This document shows, piece by piece, positions 56,810 through 64,000 of a stretch of 64,000 bases of DNA. The stretch is from the IMG/VR virus record IMGVR_UViG_3300046464_000188, positions 1 through 64,000 of that record; one strand, given 5' to 3'. A program made the translations under genes and the position numbers. This DNA is from a virus. Below the pieces are notes generated by a model. The model searched no databases. It was not told where the DNA came from and saw only the letters and a list, made by a program, of their open reading frames with translations. Positions within the stretch are counted from its first letter, which is position 1. The number at the start of each line of letters is the position of its first letter.

Positions 56810-57100
56810 ATGAAACTTGAAAACCTTAATATGGTAAAAACAAAAGTTCCTAATGGAGTTCAGGCTCTAATAAAGTTTGGACCCCATTACGAACTGAGTA
56901 TTGTAAAAAGCGATTTCTCATACGGAGGTTCACAAGGACTATATGAGATAGCAGTATACGTAGACAATCAAATGACAGAATTGCCTGGGATTACACAACC
57001 AGGAGATACAGTCAAAGGATATCTTACAGAAGACAATGTAAACGATATTATTCATGCAATGACCCAATTGACAAAAAGGGATCCCAAACAAATAAATTAA
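56810..57100 (+). CDS. Small hypothetical early protein
   Basis: 96 aa, beta-rich (ALIKFGPHYELSIVK…GLYEIAVYVDNQM) with helical C-terminus. AGAG ribosome site, strong early promoter. Family of small phage domains often seen near such promoters; function unknown. Confidence 0.72.
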   Translation: MKLENLNMVKTKVPNGVQALIKFGPHYELSIVKSDFSYGGSQGLYEIAVYVDNQMTELPGITQPGDTVKGYLTEDNVNDIIHAMTQLTKRDPKQIN

Positions 57101-57110
57101 TCAGTTAAAT

Positions 57111-57188
57111 CTACCCGTAGCTCAGCTGGATTAGAGCAACGGCCTTCTAAGCCGTGGGTCGGGGGTTCGAGTCCTCCCGGGTAGGCCA
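57111..57188 (+). tRNA. tRNA-Arg (TCT)
   Basis: Acceptor CTACCCG/CGGGTAG, anticodon loop CTTCTAA with TCT, T-loop TTCGAGT, encoded CCA. Reads AGA, the favoured Arg codon of this AT-rich genome. Confidence 0.94.
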
Positions 57189-57194
57189 ATTAAT

Positions 57195-57280
57195 GCGAGT
57201 GTGGCGGAATAGGTAGACGCAACGGACTTAAAATCCGTTATCTTTATGGTGTGTGGGTTCGAGTCCCTCCACTCGCACCA
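57195..57280 (+). tRNA. tRNA-Leu (TAA)
   Basis: 86-nt class II tRNA; acceptor GCGAGTG/CACTCGC, anticodon loop CTTAAAA with TAA, long variable arm, encoded CCA. Confidence 0.93.
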
Positions 57281-57285
57281 AATTG

Positions 57286-57362
57286 GGTCCTGTAGTTCAA
57301 TTGGTTAGAACCCACCGCTCATAACGGTGTTGTTGCAGGTTCGAATCCTGCCGGGACCACCA
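57286..57362 (+). tRNA. tRNA-Met (CAT)
   Basis: Acceptor GGTCCTG/CGGGACC, anticodon loop CTCATAA with CAT, T-loop TTCGAAT, encoded CCA. The fully paired acceptor end argues for an elongator; a lysidine-modified tRNA-Ile2 cannot be excluded. Confidence 0.9.
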
Positions 57363-57369
57363 ACTTCTT

Positions 57370-57377
57370 GATAAATA
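57370..57377 (+). promoter_or_regulatory. T4-like late promoter box
   Basis: GATAAATA 21 nt before ATG 57398. Confidence 0.62.
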
Positions 57378-57397
57378 GATTCTAAAAAAGGAGACTT

Positions 57398-57598
57398 ATG
57401 GCAGGATTTAAAGCAACAAGAGGACAAAAATCACATAACTGGAAACGTATGTTAAATGGTATTGAGATTAAACCTTGTTTATATTGTGGAAAAAATGGTA
57501 AGCAATTAATGGCTGGGTCAGTTGACGGTGAAATAGTAATGGACAGCGATGGAAATGCAATACCATATAGATCAATTCAACATACATCAATTGAATAG
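57398..57598 (+). CDS. Small CxxC protein
   Basis: 66 aa, AAAGGAG ribosome site and late promoter. CLYCGKNGK near residue 27 gives one C-x2-C pair; basic N-terminus. Possibly a half zinc finger that dimerises. Unknown function. Confidence 0.68.
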   Translation: MAGFKATRGQKSHNWKRMLNGIEIKPCLYCGKNGKQLMAGSVDGEIVMDSDGNAIPYRSIQHTSIE

Positions 57599-57599
57599 T

Positions 57600-58079
57600 T
57601 TATATAGTTCCATTTAATTTTAATAAGTATACTACACCAACAACCATTCCGCCCATAACCACGATCAAACCTAATATTAATGCACCATCCATAAATGCAT
57701 CAACTCTTTGTTGTTGTTTATAAATTGTATCTTCTCTTTCTTGTTTAATTTTTCTTCTAAGTTCAATTAACTCTTTCCATGTACCAAATCCATAACGCCA
57801 GTTTAATAGTGTTTGTAATTCCAGTTCTTGTTCTTTGATTGTTTTTTCGTGGATCAATAATGCAAGAGCTTCTTCTTCAACACTACCTGCTTGAAATAAT
57901 TTTTTAAATAATGGAGGTTTTTTATTATTTTGTTGAGCTTTTCTAACGTCACTTACTGCACCAAACCATTTTCCCATTTGGCCTACAACGTTTTCAAAAT
58001 CTTGCCCAACGGTTACTGCTCTCTTAATTGTATTAAAAGCCGTGGTTGCTACTGTGATCGCTGTGATTGGATCTACTAT
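57600..58079 (-). CDS. Coiled-coil membrane protein, apparent ATA start
   Basis: 159 aa if started at ATA 58079, seven bases after a strong AAGGAG (58092-58087); the first ATG (57977) has no ribosome site and would remove 34 residues. The extra N-terminus (VDPITAITVATTAFN…DFENVVGQ) reads like real protein and continues the helical pattern. Then come a basic central coiled coil (about 80-125) and a C-terminal transmembrane helix (about 133-153). Beside the endolysin region, so it may take part in lysis or in a tail-associated membrane function. Confidence 0.75.
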   Translation of the reverse strand: MVDPITAITVATTAFNTIKRAVTVGQDFENVVGQMGKWFGAVSDVRKAQQNNKKPPLFKKLFQAGSVEEEALALLIHEKTIKEQELELQTLLNWRYGFGTWKELIELRRKIKQEREDTIYKQQQRVDAFMDGALILGLIVVMGGMVVGVVYLLKLNGTI

Positions 58080-58155
58080 TGGCCGTCTCCTTAACTAACT
58101 TATTGTATTTAATATGCATATAACCAACATTAAACCCATATTTAAACGATTTATC

Positions 58156-58196
58156 TTGACAATTTTGTTGACAATGCGTATACTATAGTATAAATA
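58156..58196 (+). promoter_or_regulatory. Tandem early and late promoters
   Basis: TTGACA (58156-58161), 17-nt spacer, TATACT (58179-58184), followed by a perfect late box TATAAATA (58189-58196). The downstream lysis-region genes could be transcribed in both phases. Confidence 0.8.
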
Positions 58197-58220
58197 CATA
58201 GTATTTAAAAGGAACGAAAT

Positions 58221-58400
58221 ATGACTTTTATACATTCAACCAACGAGATCAAATCAAAAGTTAAAGTAATGTTAGATAAGGTCGAGTTGCTCCAAGAAGC
58301 GGAAGTGTTAAAGGATACAGATTCTTACAAACACCTGGTAGACGATATCAGAGCTCTTGCGAGAGATATTGCTAACGATAACGTTAGTAATTTTAAATAA
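58221..58400 (+). CDS. 59-aa helical protein
   Basis: ATG 58221 behind AAAGGAACG. 59 residues in two charged helices (KSKVKVMLDKVELLQEAEVL and DDIRALARDIAND). First gene behind the tandem promoters, just before the putative holin. Unknown function. Confidence 0.68.
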   Translation: MTFIHSTNEIKSKVKVMLDKVELLQEAEVLKDTDSYKHLVDDIRALARDIANDNVSNFK

Positions 58401-58413
58401 AGGAGAAAATATT

Positions 58414-58584
58414 ATGTTTTCATGGATTAAAGATAGATTTGCAGAACGTACATCTTTAGATGGCGGAATGCTAATTGCAGTCGGAGTAATTGGATTATTC
58501 TTTTCAGCAATAATTCCAATGAATCTAATTTGTTGGGCCGCTATAGGTTATGGCGCCTGGACACTATTAAAGTCAGAAGGATAA
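58414..58584 (+). CDS. Small two-helix membrane protein, holin candidate
   Basis: 56 aa from ATG 58414 behind AAAGGAG; the frame also opens at 58357 but that overlaps the previous gene. Charged N-terminus (WIKDRFAERTSLDGG) then two hydrophobic helices (about 19-33 and 36-51). Lies 6 nt before the M15 endolysin, so a holin or holin partner is plausible. Confidence 0.65.
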   Translation: MFSWIKDRFAERTSLDGGMLIAVGVIGLFFSAIIPMNLICWAAIGYGAWTLLKSEG

Positions 58585-58590
58585 TAATAA

Positions 58591-59043
58591 ATGGCCTTTA
58601 AATTAAGCAAGAGGAGTCTATCAAGACTTGACGGTGTAAACCCAAAACTAGTAAAAGTTGTTACAACGGCTATTACTATGTCTAAGATTGATTTTGGAGT
58701 AATATGCGGTCTACGAACAATAGAAGAACAACGTGAACTAGTTGCCAAAGGTGCGTCACAGACAATGAAGTCTAAGCACATTGATGGCAATGCAGTTGAC
58801 TTAATGGCTTATATTGGTAGTAGAGGATCATGGGAAATGAACTTATATGATGATATCGCTGATGCAATGAAAATTGCCGCAGATGAGCATAATATCCAAA
58901 TCAGATGGGGTGCCGCATGGCATATAACCGATTTGCGTGAATGGGATAGTTCAATGCAGGATGCAATGAATGAATATATTGATCTTAGACGAAGTCAAGG
59001 TCGTAGACCATTCATTGATGGACCGCATTTTGAACTAATGTAG
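58591..59043 (+). CDS. M15-family peptidase endolysin
   Basis: 150 aa. GLRTIEEQRELVAKGASQT, KSKHIDGNAVDLM (zinc His and Asp, about 66-78) and the final IDGPHFEL (second zinc His) are the L-alanyl-D-glutamate peptidase (VanY/CwlK-type) motifs, as in T5 endolysin. It cleaves the peptide stem of murein at lysis. No signal peptide, so export through a holin is expected. Confidence 0.92.
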   Translation: MAFKLSKRSLSRLDGVNPKLVKVVTTAITMSKIDFGVICGLRTIEEQRELVAKGASQTMKSKHIDGNAVDLMAYIGSRGSWEMNLYDDIADAMKIAADEHNIQIRWGAAWHITDLREWDSSMQDAMNEYIDLRRSQGRRPFIDGPHFELM

Positions 59044-59047
59044 GATT

Positions 59048-60235
59048 TTGACTAAAGCAATTCACAGCACTAGTTGGTGTCCTATACCGTTTAATGCTAT
59101 TTCGTTTCACCCAACTGGTTCGTTGACTCGTTGTATGATGAGTGATGTTCCAATGGGTGAAACTTTTGACAGTCCTCAGATGCAGAAATTGCGTCAGGAT
59201 ATGTTAGATGGCACCTGGGATAAAGAAGGGTGCATGACTTGTTGGAAAAAAGAACAACAAGGAAATATAAGTCAAAGACAAAAATGGTTACAACGTAACC
59301 CACAAGATTTTAAAAACACAGATGGATTTATAAATCCAAAAACAACAGGCAATCCTGTTAATCACCTTTTTATTAATTACAGTAATATTTGTAATTTTAA
59401 ATGTAGAATGTGTGGACCAAATTATAGCAACAGTTTGATTCCAGAACATAAGCATCTTCATTCATTGGGATTAGGTAAAAAAGTAAAAACAGAAACTATT
59501 AAAAATAGAAATTTTATTAATACGTATCTAAGACAGAAACCTGAAAGTTTAAAAGATGTAACAAGTATATGGATAACAGGTGGCGAACCTCTTATGGACA
59601 ATAACTGTTATGACTTAATTGATATATTAGCTGAACATGGTAATGAATCACAAACAGATATGGTTATTACTACAAATGGTTCTAAAGTAGATTTAGACAA
59701 ATTACAAAAGTTTGAGAATTTAAAATTCTTTGAATTAGATTTAAGTATTGATGCACCTAATATTATGTTTGAGTATATGCGTAGTGCAGGCATATTTACT
59801 TGGGAACAAATGAATAAGTTAATTGATGATTTAACTCATTTTAAGAAACAGAATAGCAGTTGGTTCCATATGTGTTTTAATGCTAGTATACAAGCATATA
59901 ACTACGATACAGTACTTGAATTTGACTCAATATGTAGACAAGCAGGAGCATTGAATAATACTAGAATGTTAATATTTCCAGAACATTTTAGACTCAATGT
60001 ATTACCTTATAAATATAGGAAAGAACAATTTGATAAAATCAAAGATTATGAAGTAATAAACGATCCAAGATTTAAAAGAACCCATTCTGATATATGTAAG
60101 AATATGCTTCAACAACAAGCATCAGATGAGGTAGTTAAAAAGTTTAAACAACAAACTATAGCACAAGATAAGTACAGAAATATGAATATAGAAAACTTTC
60201 ATTCACAGTTAGCGGAGTTTATACATGAAGGATAA
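59048..60235 (+). CDS. Twitch-domain radical SAM protein, copy 1
   Basis: 395 aa, TTG start. N-terminal twitch-like segment (SWCPIPFNAISFHPTGSLTRC and later GCMTCWKKE) supplies an extra Fe-S site. The radical SAM motif is CNFKCRMC (C-x3-C-x2-C, about residues 117-124), with TGGEP for SAM binding near 180. The following gene is a paralog with the same order of motifs, so a tandem duplication. Likely modifies a peptide or small molecule; substrate unknown. Confidence 0.87.
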   Translation: MTKAIHSTSWCPIPFNAISFHPTGSLTRCMMSDVPMGETFDSPQMQKLRQDMLDGTWDKEGCMTCWKKEQQGNISQRQKWLQRNPQDFKNTDGFINPKTTGNPVNHLFINYSNICNFKCRMCGPNYSNSLIPEHKHLHSLGLGKKVKTETIKNRNFINTYLRQKPESLKDVTSIWITGGEPLMDNNCYDLIDILAEHGNESQTDMVITTNGSKVDLDKLQKFENLKFFELDLSIDAPNIMFEYMRSAGIFTWEQMNKLIDDLTHFKKQNSSWFHMCFNASIQAYNYDTVLEFDSICRQAGALNNTRMLIFPEHFRLNVLPYKYRKEQFDKIKDYEVINDPRFKRTHSDICKNMLQQQASDEVVKKFKQQTIAQDKYRNMNIENFHSQLAEFIHEG

Positions 60236-61532
60236 TACCGATGGACTGTGGAGGTTTGATCCAAAAAAACACGTTATACCAGCTGATGAAATAGAAACAA
60301 AAGTCGTTGAAAATGACCAATGGAAAAATTTGCACAGTAAAAGTTGGTGTCCTATTCCATTCAATACAATAAGCTGGCATCCTAGTGGACACATATCAAG
60401 ATGTATGATGAGTGACGACAATATGGGTACTCATTATGATAGTGAACATATGCAAAGATTAAGAAAAGATATGTTGGCTGGTAAATGGGATACATATGGA
60501 TGCACTAGCTGTCTCAATAAAGAGAAAAAAGGTTATCGTAGTCAACGTATGAATTGGCTAAGGCATGATCATATTAAAAGGTTAGGAAATCCAGAACCGT
60601 ATACTAAACCAAAATTATTAGATAATCAAATAAGTCATTTGTTTATAAACTTTTCAAATGTATGTAATTTTAAATGTAGAATGTGTAGTGCAAACTTTAG
60701 TAATAGTTTGATACCTGAAAACAAACATATGCTAGAAAAGTTTCCACTTGAATATAAAAAAGTGCCATTTCAAAATCAAAAGAACTTTAATGACATCATT
60801 GGATATTTAAAAAATAACTTAAATATACTTCCTGGTATAAAAAGTATATGGATGACAGGCGGAGAGCCTTTTATGACTGATGATCCATACAAACTTATAG
60901 ACTTAATTGTAGAACACGGTAAGCCAGAAGAACTTGAAATTACTATTACAACAAATGGATCAAAAATTGATTTTGATAAACTAGGAAAGTTTAACAAAGT
61001 TAAAAAACTTACACTAGATTTAAGTATTGATGCAGTAGGACCTTTGTTTGAATATATGAGAAGTAATAAAGTTTTTACTTGGAGCCAAATGGAAGATACT
61101 TGTAGGAAATTATTTGAATATAAAAAATTAAACAAAGAGTGGTTTAACTTCTTTATTAATAGCAGTTATCAAATATTTAATTATGATAACTTATTAGAAT
61201 TTTATGACTTTATATACGATCATCAATGCGATAGCAATGTAAGATTGTTACTATTTCCAGAACATTTTAGAGCAGGTAATTTACCTGACAGATTTAAAGA
61301 TGAAGCTAGAGCTATGTGTGATAAAATAGAATTAAGATATGGAAATAGAAATGAACATAAAATTCAAATTCTTGATGATATAAGAACTGCACTTGATGTA
61401 AAAGAACCATATTTGCAAAGAACATTAAACATAGTACCAGAACAAGATAAGTTTAGAGGGGTATACTTATATGATTATCACGAAAAACTATCTGAATTAA
61501 TATATGGACCAAAACAATTATGCCTGTTTTAA
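60225..61532 (+). CDS. Twitch-domain radical SAM protein, copy 2
   Basis: 435 aa with about 35 extra N-terminal residues. SWCPIPFNTISWHPSGHISRC, CTSCLNKEK, CNFKCRMC and MTGGEPF follow in the same order as in copy 1. C-terminal YLYDYHEKLSELI matches FHSQLAEFI of copy 1. The ATG lies in the end of copy 1, so both are translated together, perhaps as a heterodimer. Confidence 0.87.
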   Translation: MKDNTDGLWRFDPKKHVIPADEIETKVVENDQWKNLHSKSWCPIPFNTISWHPSGHISRCMMSDDNMGTHYDSEHMQRLRKDMLAGKWDTYGCTSCLNKEKKGYRSQRMNWLRHDHIKRLGNPEPYTKPKLLDNQISHLFINFSNVCNFKCRMCSANFSNSLIPENKHMLEKFPLEYKKVPFQNQKNFNDIIGYLKNNLNILPGIKSIWMTGGEPFMTDDPYKLIDLIVEHGKPEELEITITTNGSKIDFDKLGKFNKVKKLTLDLSIDAVGPLFEYMRSNKVFTWSQMEDTCRKLFEYKKLNKEWFNFFINSSYQIFNYDNLLEFYDFIYDHQCDSNVRLLLFPEHFRAGNLPDRFKDEARAMCDKIELRYGNRNEHKIQILDDIRTALDVKEPYLQRTLNIVPEQDKFRGVYLYDYHEKLSELIYGPKQLCLF

Positions 61533-62281
61533 CAAGACCTAAAGTAAAAACATATACTATAGTATTTAATTTTGGATTACCCGGCGAGTGGTTGTCTTGG
61601 TTTATTAATCTACACAAAGGCTTCCCACGTATTGATAAGTTAACTATTAGGCAATCAGAAATAAAAGCAGGACAAGAACCTATTGCACATCAAGGAAGAG
61701 TTTGGGTACCAGAAACTAGAAAGTTTCAAAACCATCAAGGTGAGCAATGGGAAATAGAACGTACTCATTTTTATGATGCTATAGTAAAAGGTGAAGAAAT
61801 GGGAGTAGGAGATTTTGACAAATTAATAATTAAAATACATCCATATCATTATCTAAATTTTATATGGGACAATTTTAAAAAGATACACAACAATGAAACT
61901 AATATAACTAATCATATTGTACTAGAAGTTGGCGATAAAGATATATTAGGTATTTTACAAGCTGATCACGAATTTAATCGTCCTAAACATAGGCCCAAAT
62001 TTCAATATAGTGTAACACCCGAATGGCACGGATTACCACATCCTACAGATGGTGACCTACCTGTGTTTAAAGACTTTACTGAAGGTTTTAGACACTATAA
62101 GTCTTTATTTGAAGATAAAGGTGTACACGTGGATAGAGTGGATATATCTAAAATATTCCAACATGATAATAATGAATACTACAAGTTATTAACTATTATT
62201 GATAGCTCACCCTTAAAAAACTGGAAAACCCTAGTAAAAGAATACACGGATTTTAGGTTTGAAGGTATAAAATTTACTTGA
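61520..62281 (+). CDS. Sulfotransferase-like family protein, paralog C
   Basis: 253 aa, overlapping copy 2 of the radical SAM pair. TIVFNFGLPGEWLSWFINLHKGF is the most P-loop-like start of the family (G-L-P-G-E-W), and DISKIFQHDNNEYYKLLTII…NWKTLVKEY its shared end. Co-located with radical SAM genes, so it might act on the same product. Function unknown. Confidence 0.68.
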   Translation: MPVLTRPKVKTYTIVFNFGLPGEWLSWFINLHKGFPRIDKLTIRQSEIKAGQEPIAHQGRVWVPETRKFQNHQGEQWEIERTHFYDAIVKGEEMGVGDFDKLIIKIHPYHYLNFIWDNFKKIHNNETNITNHIVLEVGDKDILGILQADHEFNRPKHRPKFQYSVTPEWHGLPHPTDGDLPVFKDFTEGFRHYKSLFEDKGVHVDRVDISKIFQHDNNEYYKLLTIIDSSPLKNWKTLVKEYTDFRFEGIKFT

Positions 62282-62306
62282 CATTGGCAACAATAAGTGT
62301 TATTAT
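62278..62306 (+). promoter_or_regulatory. Sigma70-type early promoter
   Basis: TTGACA (62278-62283), 17-nt spacer, TATTAT (62301-62306), 30 nt before ATG 62336. Confidence 0.83.
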
Positions 62307-62335
62307 GTATTATAATTTTGTAACGGAGTAATTTT

Positions 62336-62782
62336 ATGACTATGCACCTAGCACGTGGACTTACCACGTTGAATACTAAGAAACGTAAAGCAAAGAAGAG
62401 AAAGCCAGATTCTCATTATGTAGAAGGTTGGCGTAAGCAAAATAAGTTTTATAAACAAAGCAATATACCAATGATGACACTTACAGAGTATATTGACTAT
62501 GTACATGGTGTATACAAGCCTAAGCAAGAACCTCGTGCAGTACAGACTCCTTGGCACTATTCAGGTCCACAAGTACGTGAGACAGAACACGTACCAAGTC
62601 TTAATTCAAAAAGTGGAATGGGTACTGCTACTAAAAAGCCGTCTATGCAATACACAGGAGAACGTAGACTTGTTGGTATTGCTATGATGCACAAAAGTAA
62701 CCTAGTACCTGTTTTTGCAGATGATGACGATAAAACAGGATCAAAACAAGCCACTGAAATAGCACAAATGCGAAGGAACTAA
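62336..62782 (+). CDS. Conserved basic hypothetical protein
   Basis: 148 aa. The very basic KKRKAKKRKPD near residue 16 could bind nucleic acid; a YIDYVHGVYKP segment and a disordered centre follow. ACGGAG ribosome site and own early promoter. I recall similar proteins in marine T4-like phages, function unknown. Confidence 0.72.
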   Translation: MTMHLARGLTTLNTKKRKAKKRKPDSHYVEGWRKQNKFYKQSNIPMMTLTEYIDYVHGVYKPKQEPRAVQTPWHYSGPQVRETEHVPSLNSKSGMGTATKKPSMQYTGERRLVGIAMMHKSNLVPVFADDDDKTGSKQATEIAQMRRN

Positions 62783-62785
62783 TCG

Positions 62786-63100
62786 TTGGAAACTAAAGTT
62801 TGGAGTGTTACCATAAAAGGTAAAAACGATTGTGTTGCTCTTTCTGACTTTGAAGCAATGCAAGTAAAAATGAAATTTATGCCAGATATTGAAATGTATA
62901 ATATGACTGAACGTCATGGATTGAAAGTTAGTCACTTGCATAAAGAACATCGTATGCAAGATGTAATGCCTGAAGGAGTTACCTGGGTTGGTGACAAACC
63001 TCCAAGTCAAACATATATTAAAGGAGTAGGTCCTGGTATGTTTGGTGGCGCCGCAAAGATGATGTGGGAATTTCAGGACCTAATGGATATGGATATTTAA
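62786..63100 (+). CDS. Hypothetical protein
   Basis: 104 aa, TTG start behind GAAGGAAC. Beta-strand start (KVWSVTIKGKNDCVAL), His-rich middle (HGLKVSHLHKEHRMQD) and Gly-rich end. Unassigned. Confidence 0.65.
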   Translation: METKVWSVTIKGKNDCVALSDFEAMQVKMKFMPDIEMYNMTERHGLKVSHLHKEHRMQDVMPEGVTWVGDKPPSQTYIKGVGPGMFGGAAKMMWEFQDLMDMDI

Positions 63101-63101
63101 T

Positions 63102-63683
63102 ATGGAAAAGATTATTTTAACTGATGTAGATGGAGTTCTACTAGATTGGGAGACTGCTTTTTATGAATGGATGAAAAATAAAGGCTATGATGCAAAGAAT
63201 GAAGGCGTCTATAATATGGAAGCTGTTTTTGAAATGCGACAGGATAAAACAAAAGCATTAATAAAAGAATTTAATAATAGTGCCTGGATGGGTTATTTAC
63301 AACCGTTACGAGATGCTAGAAGTGGTGTAGCTAAACTAGTAGAAGCTGGCTATACATTTTATGCTATTACCAGCATAAGTTTAGATCCTAATACAAAAAA
63401 ATTAAGACAACGTAATTTAGATAATGTGTTTGGTAAAGATGTATTTACAAAATTAGTATGTTTAGATACTGGTGCTGATAAAGATGATGCATTAGAAGAA
63501 TACAAAGATAGTGGATTGTTTTGGATTGAAGACAAAACAATGAATGCTAATCTTGGTGCAAGATTAGGACTTAAAAGTATAATTATTACTCATAAACACA
63601 ATAGTAATGATAACGAATTAGATTCTTCTATTAAACGAGCAGGCAAGTGGACCGAAATAGTTGACATCGTTGTTAACTGTTAA
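63102..63683 (+). CDS. HAD-family phosphatase
   Basis: 193 aa. DVDGVLLDW (residues 7-15) has the HAD nucleophile D-x-D; AITSIS is motif II and WIEDKTMNA near 140 motif IV. Length and cap suggest a small nucleotidase or sugar-phosphate phosphatase. Could contribute to nucleotide salvage along with Nrd and GuaC. Confidence 0.85.
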   Translation: MEKIILTDVDGVLLDWETAFYEWMKNKGYDAKNEGVYNMEAVFEMRQDKTKALIKEFNNSAWMGYLQPLRDARSGVAKLVEAGYTFYAITSISLDPNTKKLRQRNLDNVFGKDVFTKLVCLDTGADKDDALEEYKDSGLFWIEDKTMNANLGARLGLKSIIITHKHNSNDNELDSSIKRAGKWTEIVDIVVNC

Positions 63684-64000
63684 AGTTCGTTATCACCATA
63701 AATTGTTAAAACTTCCGTGACTGCAATGTGTCTTTCTACATCGCTTGTAGCAAATTCTACTACACCTATTAAATCACTTTGTTTTTGTTTCAACAATTTA
63801 ATAAATTCTTTAAGGCCATTGTTTTCAAAGCCTCTATCATGTTGTGCTAAATCTCCTGTTACTATAATTTTTGAATTATCACCTATACGTGTTAGCAACA
63901 TCTTCATTTGACTTGGTGTTGCGTTTTGCATTTCGTCAGCAATAATCCAACTGTTTTTGAAAGTTCTTCCTCTCATATAAGCAAGTGGTGCTATTTCAAT
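63680..64000 (-). CDS. phoH: PhoH-like ATPase (partial, enters from the right edge)
   Basis: The last about 106 residues of a PhoH protein; the frame is open through position 64000. EIAPLAYMRGRTF, WIIADEMQNATPSQMKMLLTRIG (Walker B) and IVTGDLAQHD are diagnostic. PhoH is an ATPase very common in marine phages. The apparent ATG at 63976 is internal, not the start. Confidence 0.93.
   Translation of the reverse strand: MEIAPLAYMRGRTFKNSWIIADEMQNATPSQMKMLLTRIGDNSKIIVTGDLAQHDRGFENNGLKEFIKLLKQKQSDLIGVVEFATSDVERHIAVTEVLTIYGDNEL

Noticed and set aside
63680-63976. Short PhoH ORF starting at ATG 63976
   Set aside because: The PhoH frame stays open to the window edge with conserved residues, so the gene is cut by the window.
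1-64000. CRISPR array, insertion sequence, integrase or attachment site
   Set aside because: No regularly spaced repeats, transposase or integrase motifs seen; the tRNA genes are complete phage tRNAs without adjacent integrase.

Overview
The window is 64 kb of an AT-rich, gene-dense genome of a T4-like myovirus. T4-type replication genes are present (UvsW helicase, gp61 primase, gp41 helicase), with a class Ia ribonucleotide reductase and glutaredoxin, a PAAR spike tip, PhoH at the right edge, TATAAATA/GATAAATA boxes like T4 late promoters, and many small proteins of the kind shared by marine cyanophages and pelagiphages. The host is more likely a marine alphaproteobacterium (SAR11-like) than a cyanobacterium. 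There are no photosynthesis genes, the ferredoxin-NADP reductase has the alphaproteobacterial C-terminus, and the phage carries a tmRNA with the circularly permuted two-piece architecture known from Alphaproteobacteria. The host assignment is inference.

Layout: 1-8.1 kb holds uvsW, small genes, a DnaE-finger-like fragment, a virion protein, primase and helicase. 8.1-16.5 kb is a late block of capsid/core-like and virion proteins with a ligase-fold protein and a PD-(D/E)XK nuclease. 16.5-20.2 kb is nrdA-nrdB-glutaredoxin. 20.2-24.2 kb holds the PAAR protein, a holin-like protein, a tail-fibre-like protein and a subtilisin-like protease. 24.3-34.2 kb holds exported and membrane proteins, five tRNAs, a nuclease, FNR, a 2OG-oxygenase-like protein and a family of sulfotransferase-like paralogs. 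34.2-39.7 kb holds early genes under two near-identical promoters, with an intact ATP-dependent DNA ligase, a SpoT/MESH1-like HD hydrolase and ClpP. 39.7-47 kb holds a nuclease, a large coiled-coil membrane protein, ClpX, IF-3, ribosomal protein bS21, ClpS, a GATase, a cytidylyltransferase and GMP reductase. 47-56 kb holds small ORFs, a degenerate ligase, a minus-strand island (lipase, MscS-like, split radical SAM/SPASM), peroxiredoxin, GNAT, tmRNA, an outer-membrane-like protein, a degenerate Rieske oxygenase, two tRNAs and SpeD. 56-64 kb holds small genes, three tRNAs, the lysis region (M15 endolysin), two twitch-type radical SAM paralogs, a HAD phosphatase and PhoH.

The most striking assembly is a phage-borne quality-control and translation set: ClpP, ClpX, ClpS, IF-3, bS21 and a two-piece tmRNA whose tag reads AEDNFAIAA. 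Together with ten tRNAs and a putative alarmone hydrolase it could redirect host ribosomes and proteolysis. Several promoters sit so close to start codons that leaderless mRNAs are predicted, and one gene appears to start at ATA behind a strong Shine-Dalgarno; both features are IF-3-sensitive in bacteria. By eye, GCAGC/GCTGC is absent from the whole window although GCGGC and GCCGC are common, which suggests selection against GCWGC.
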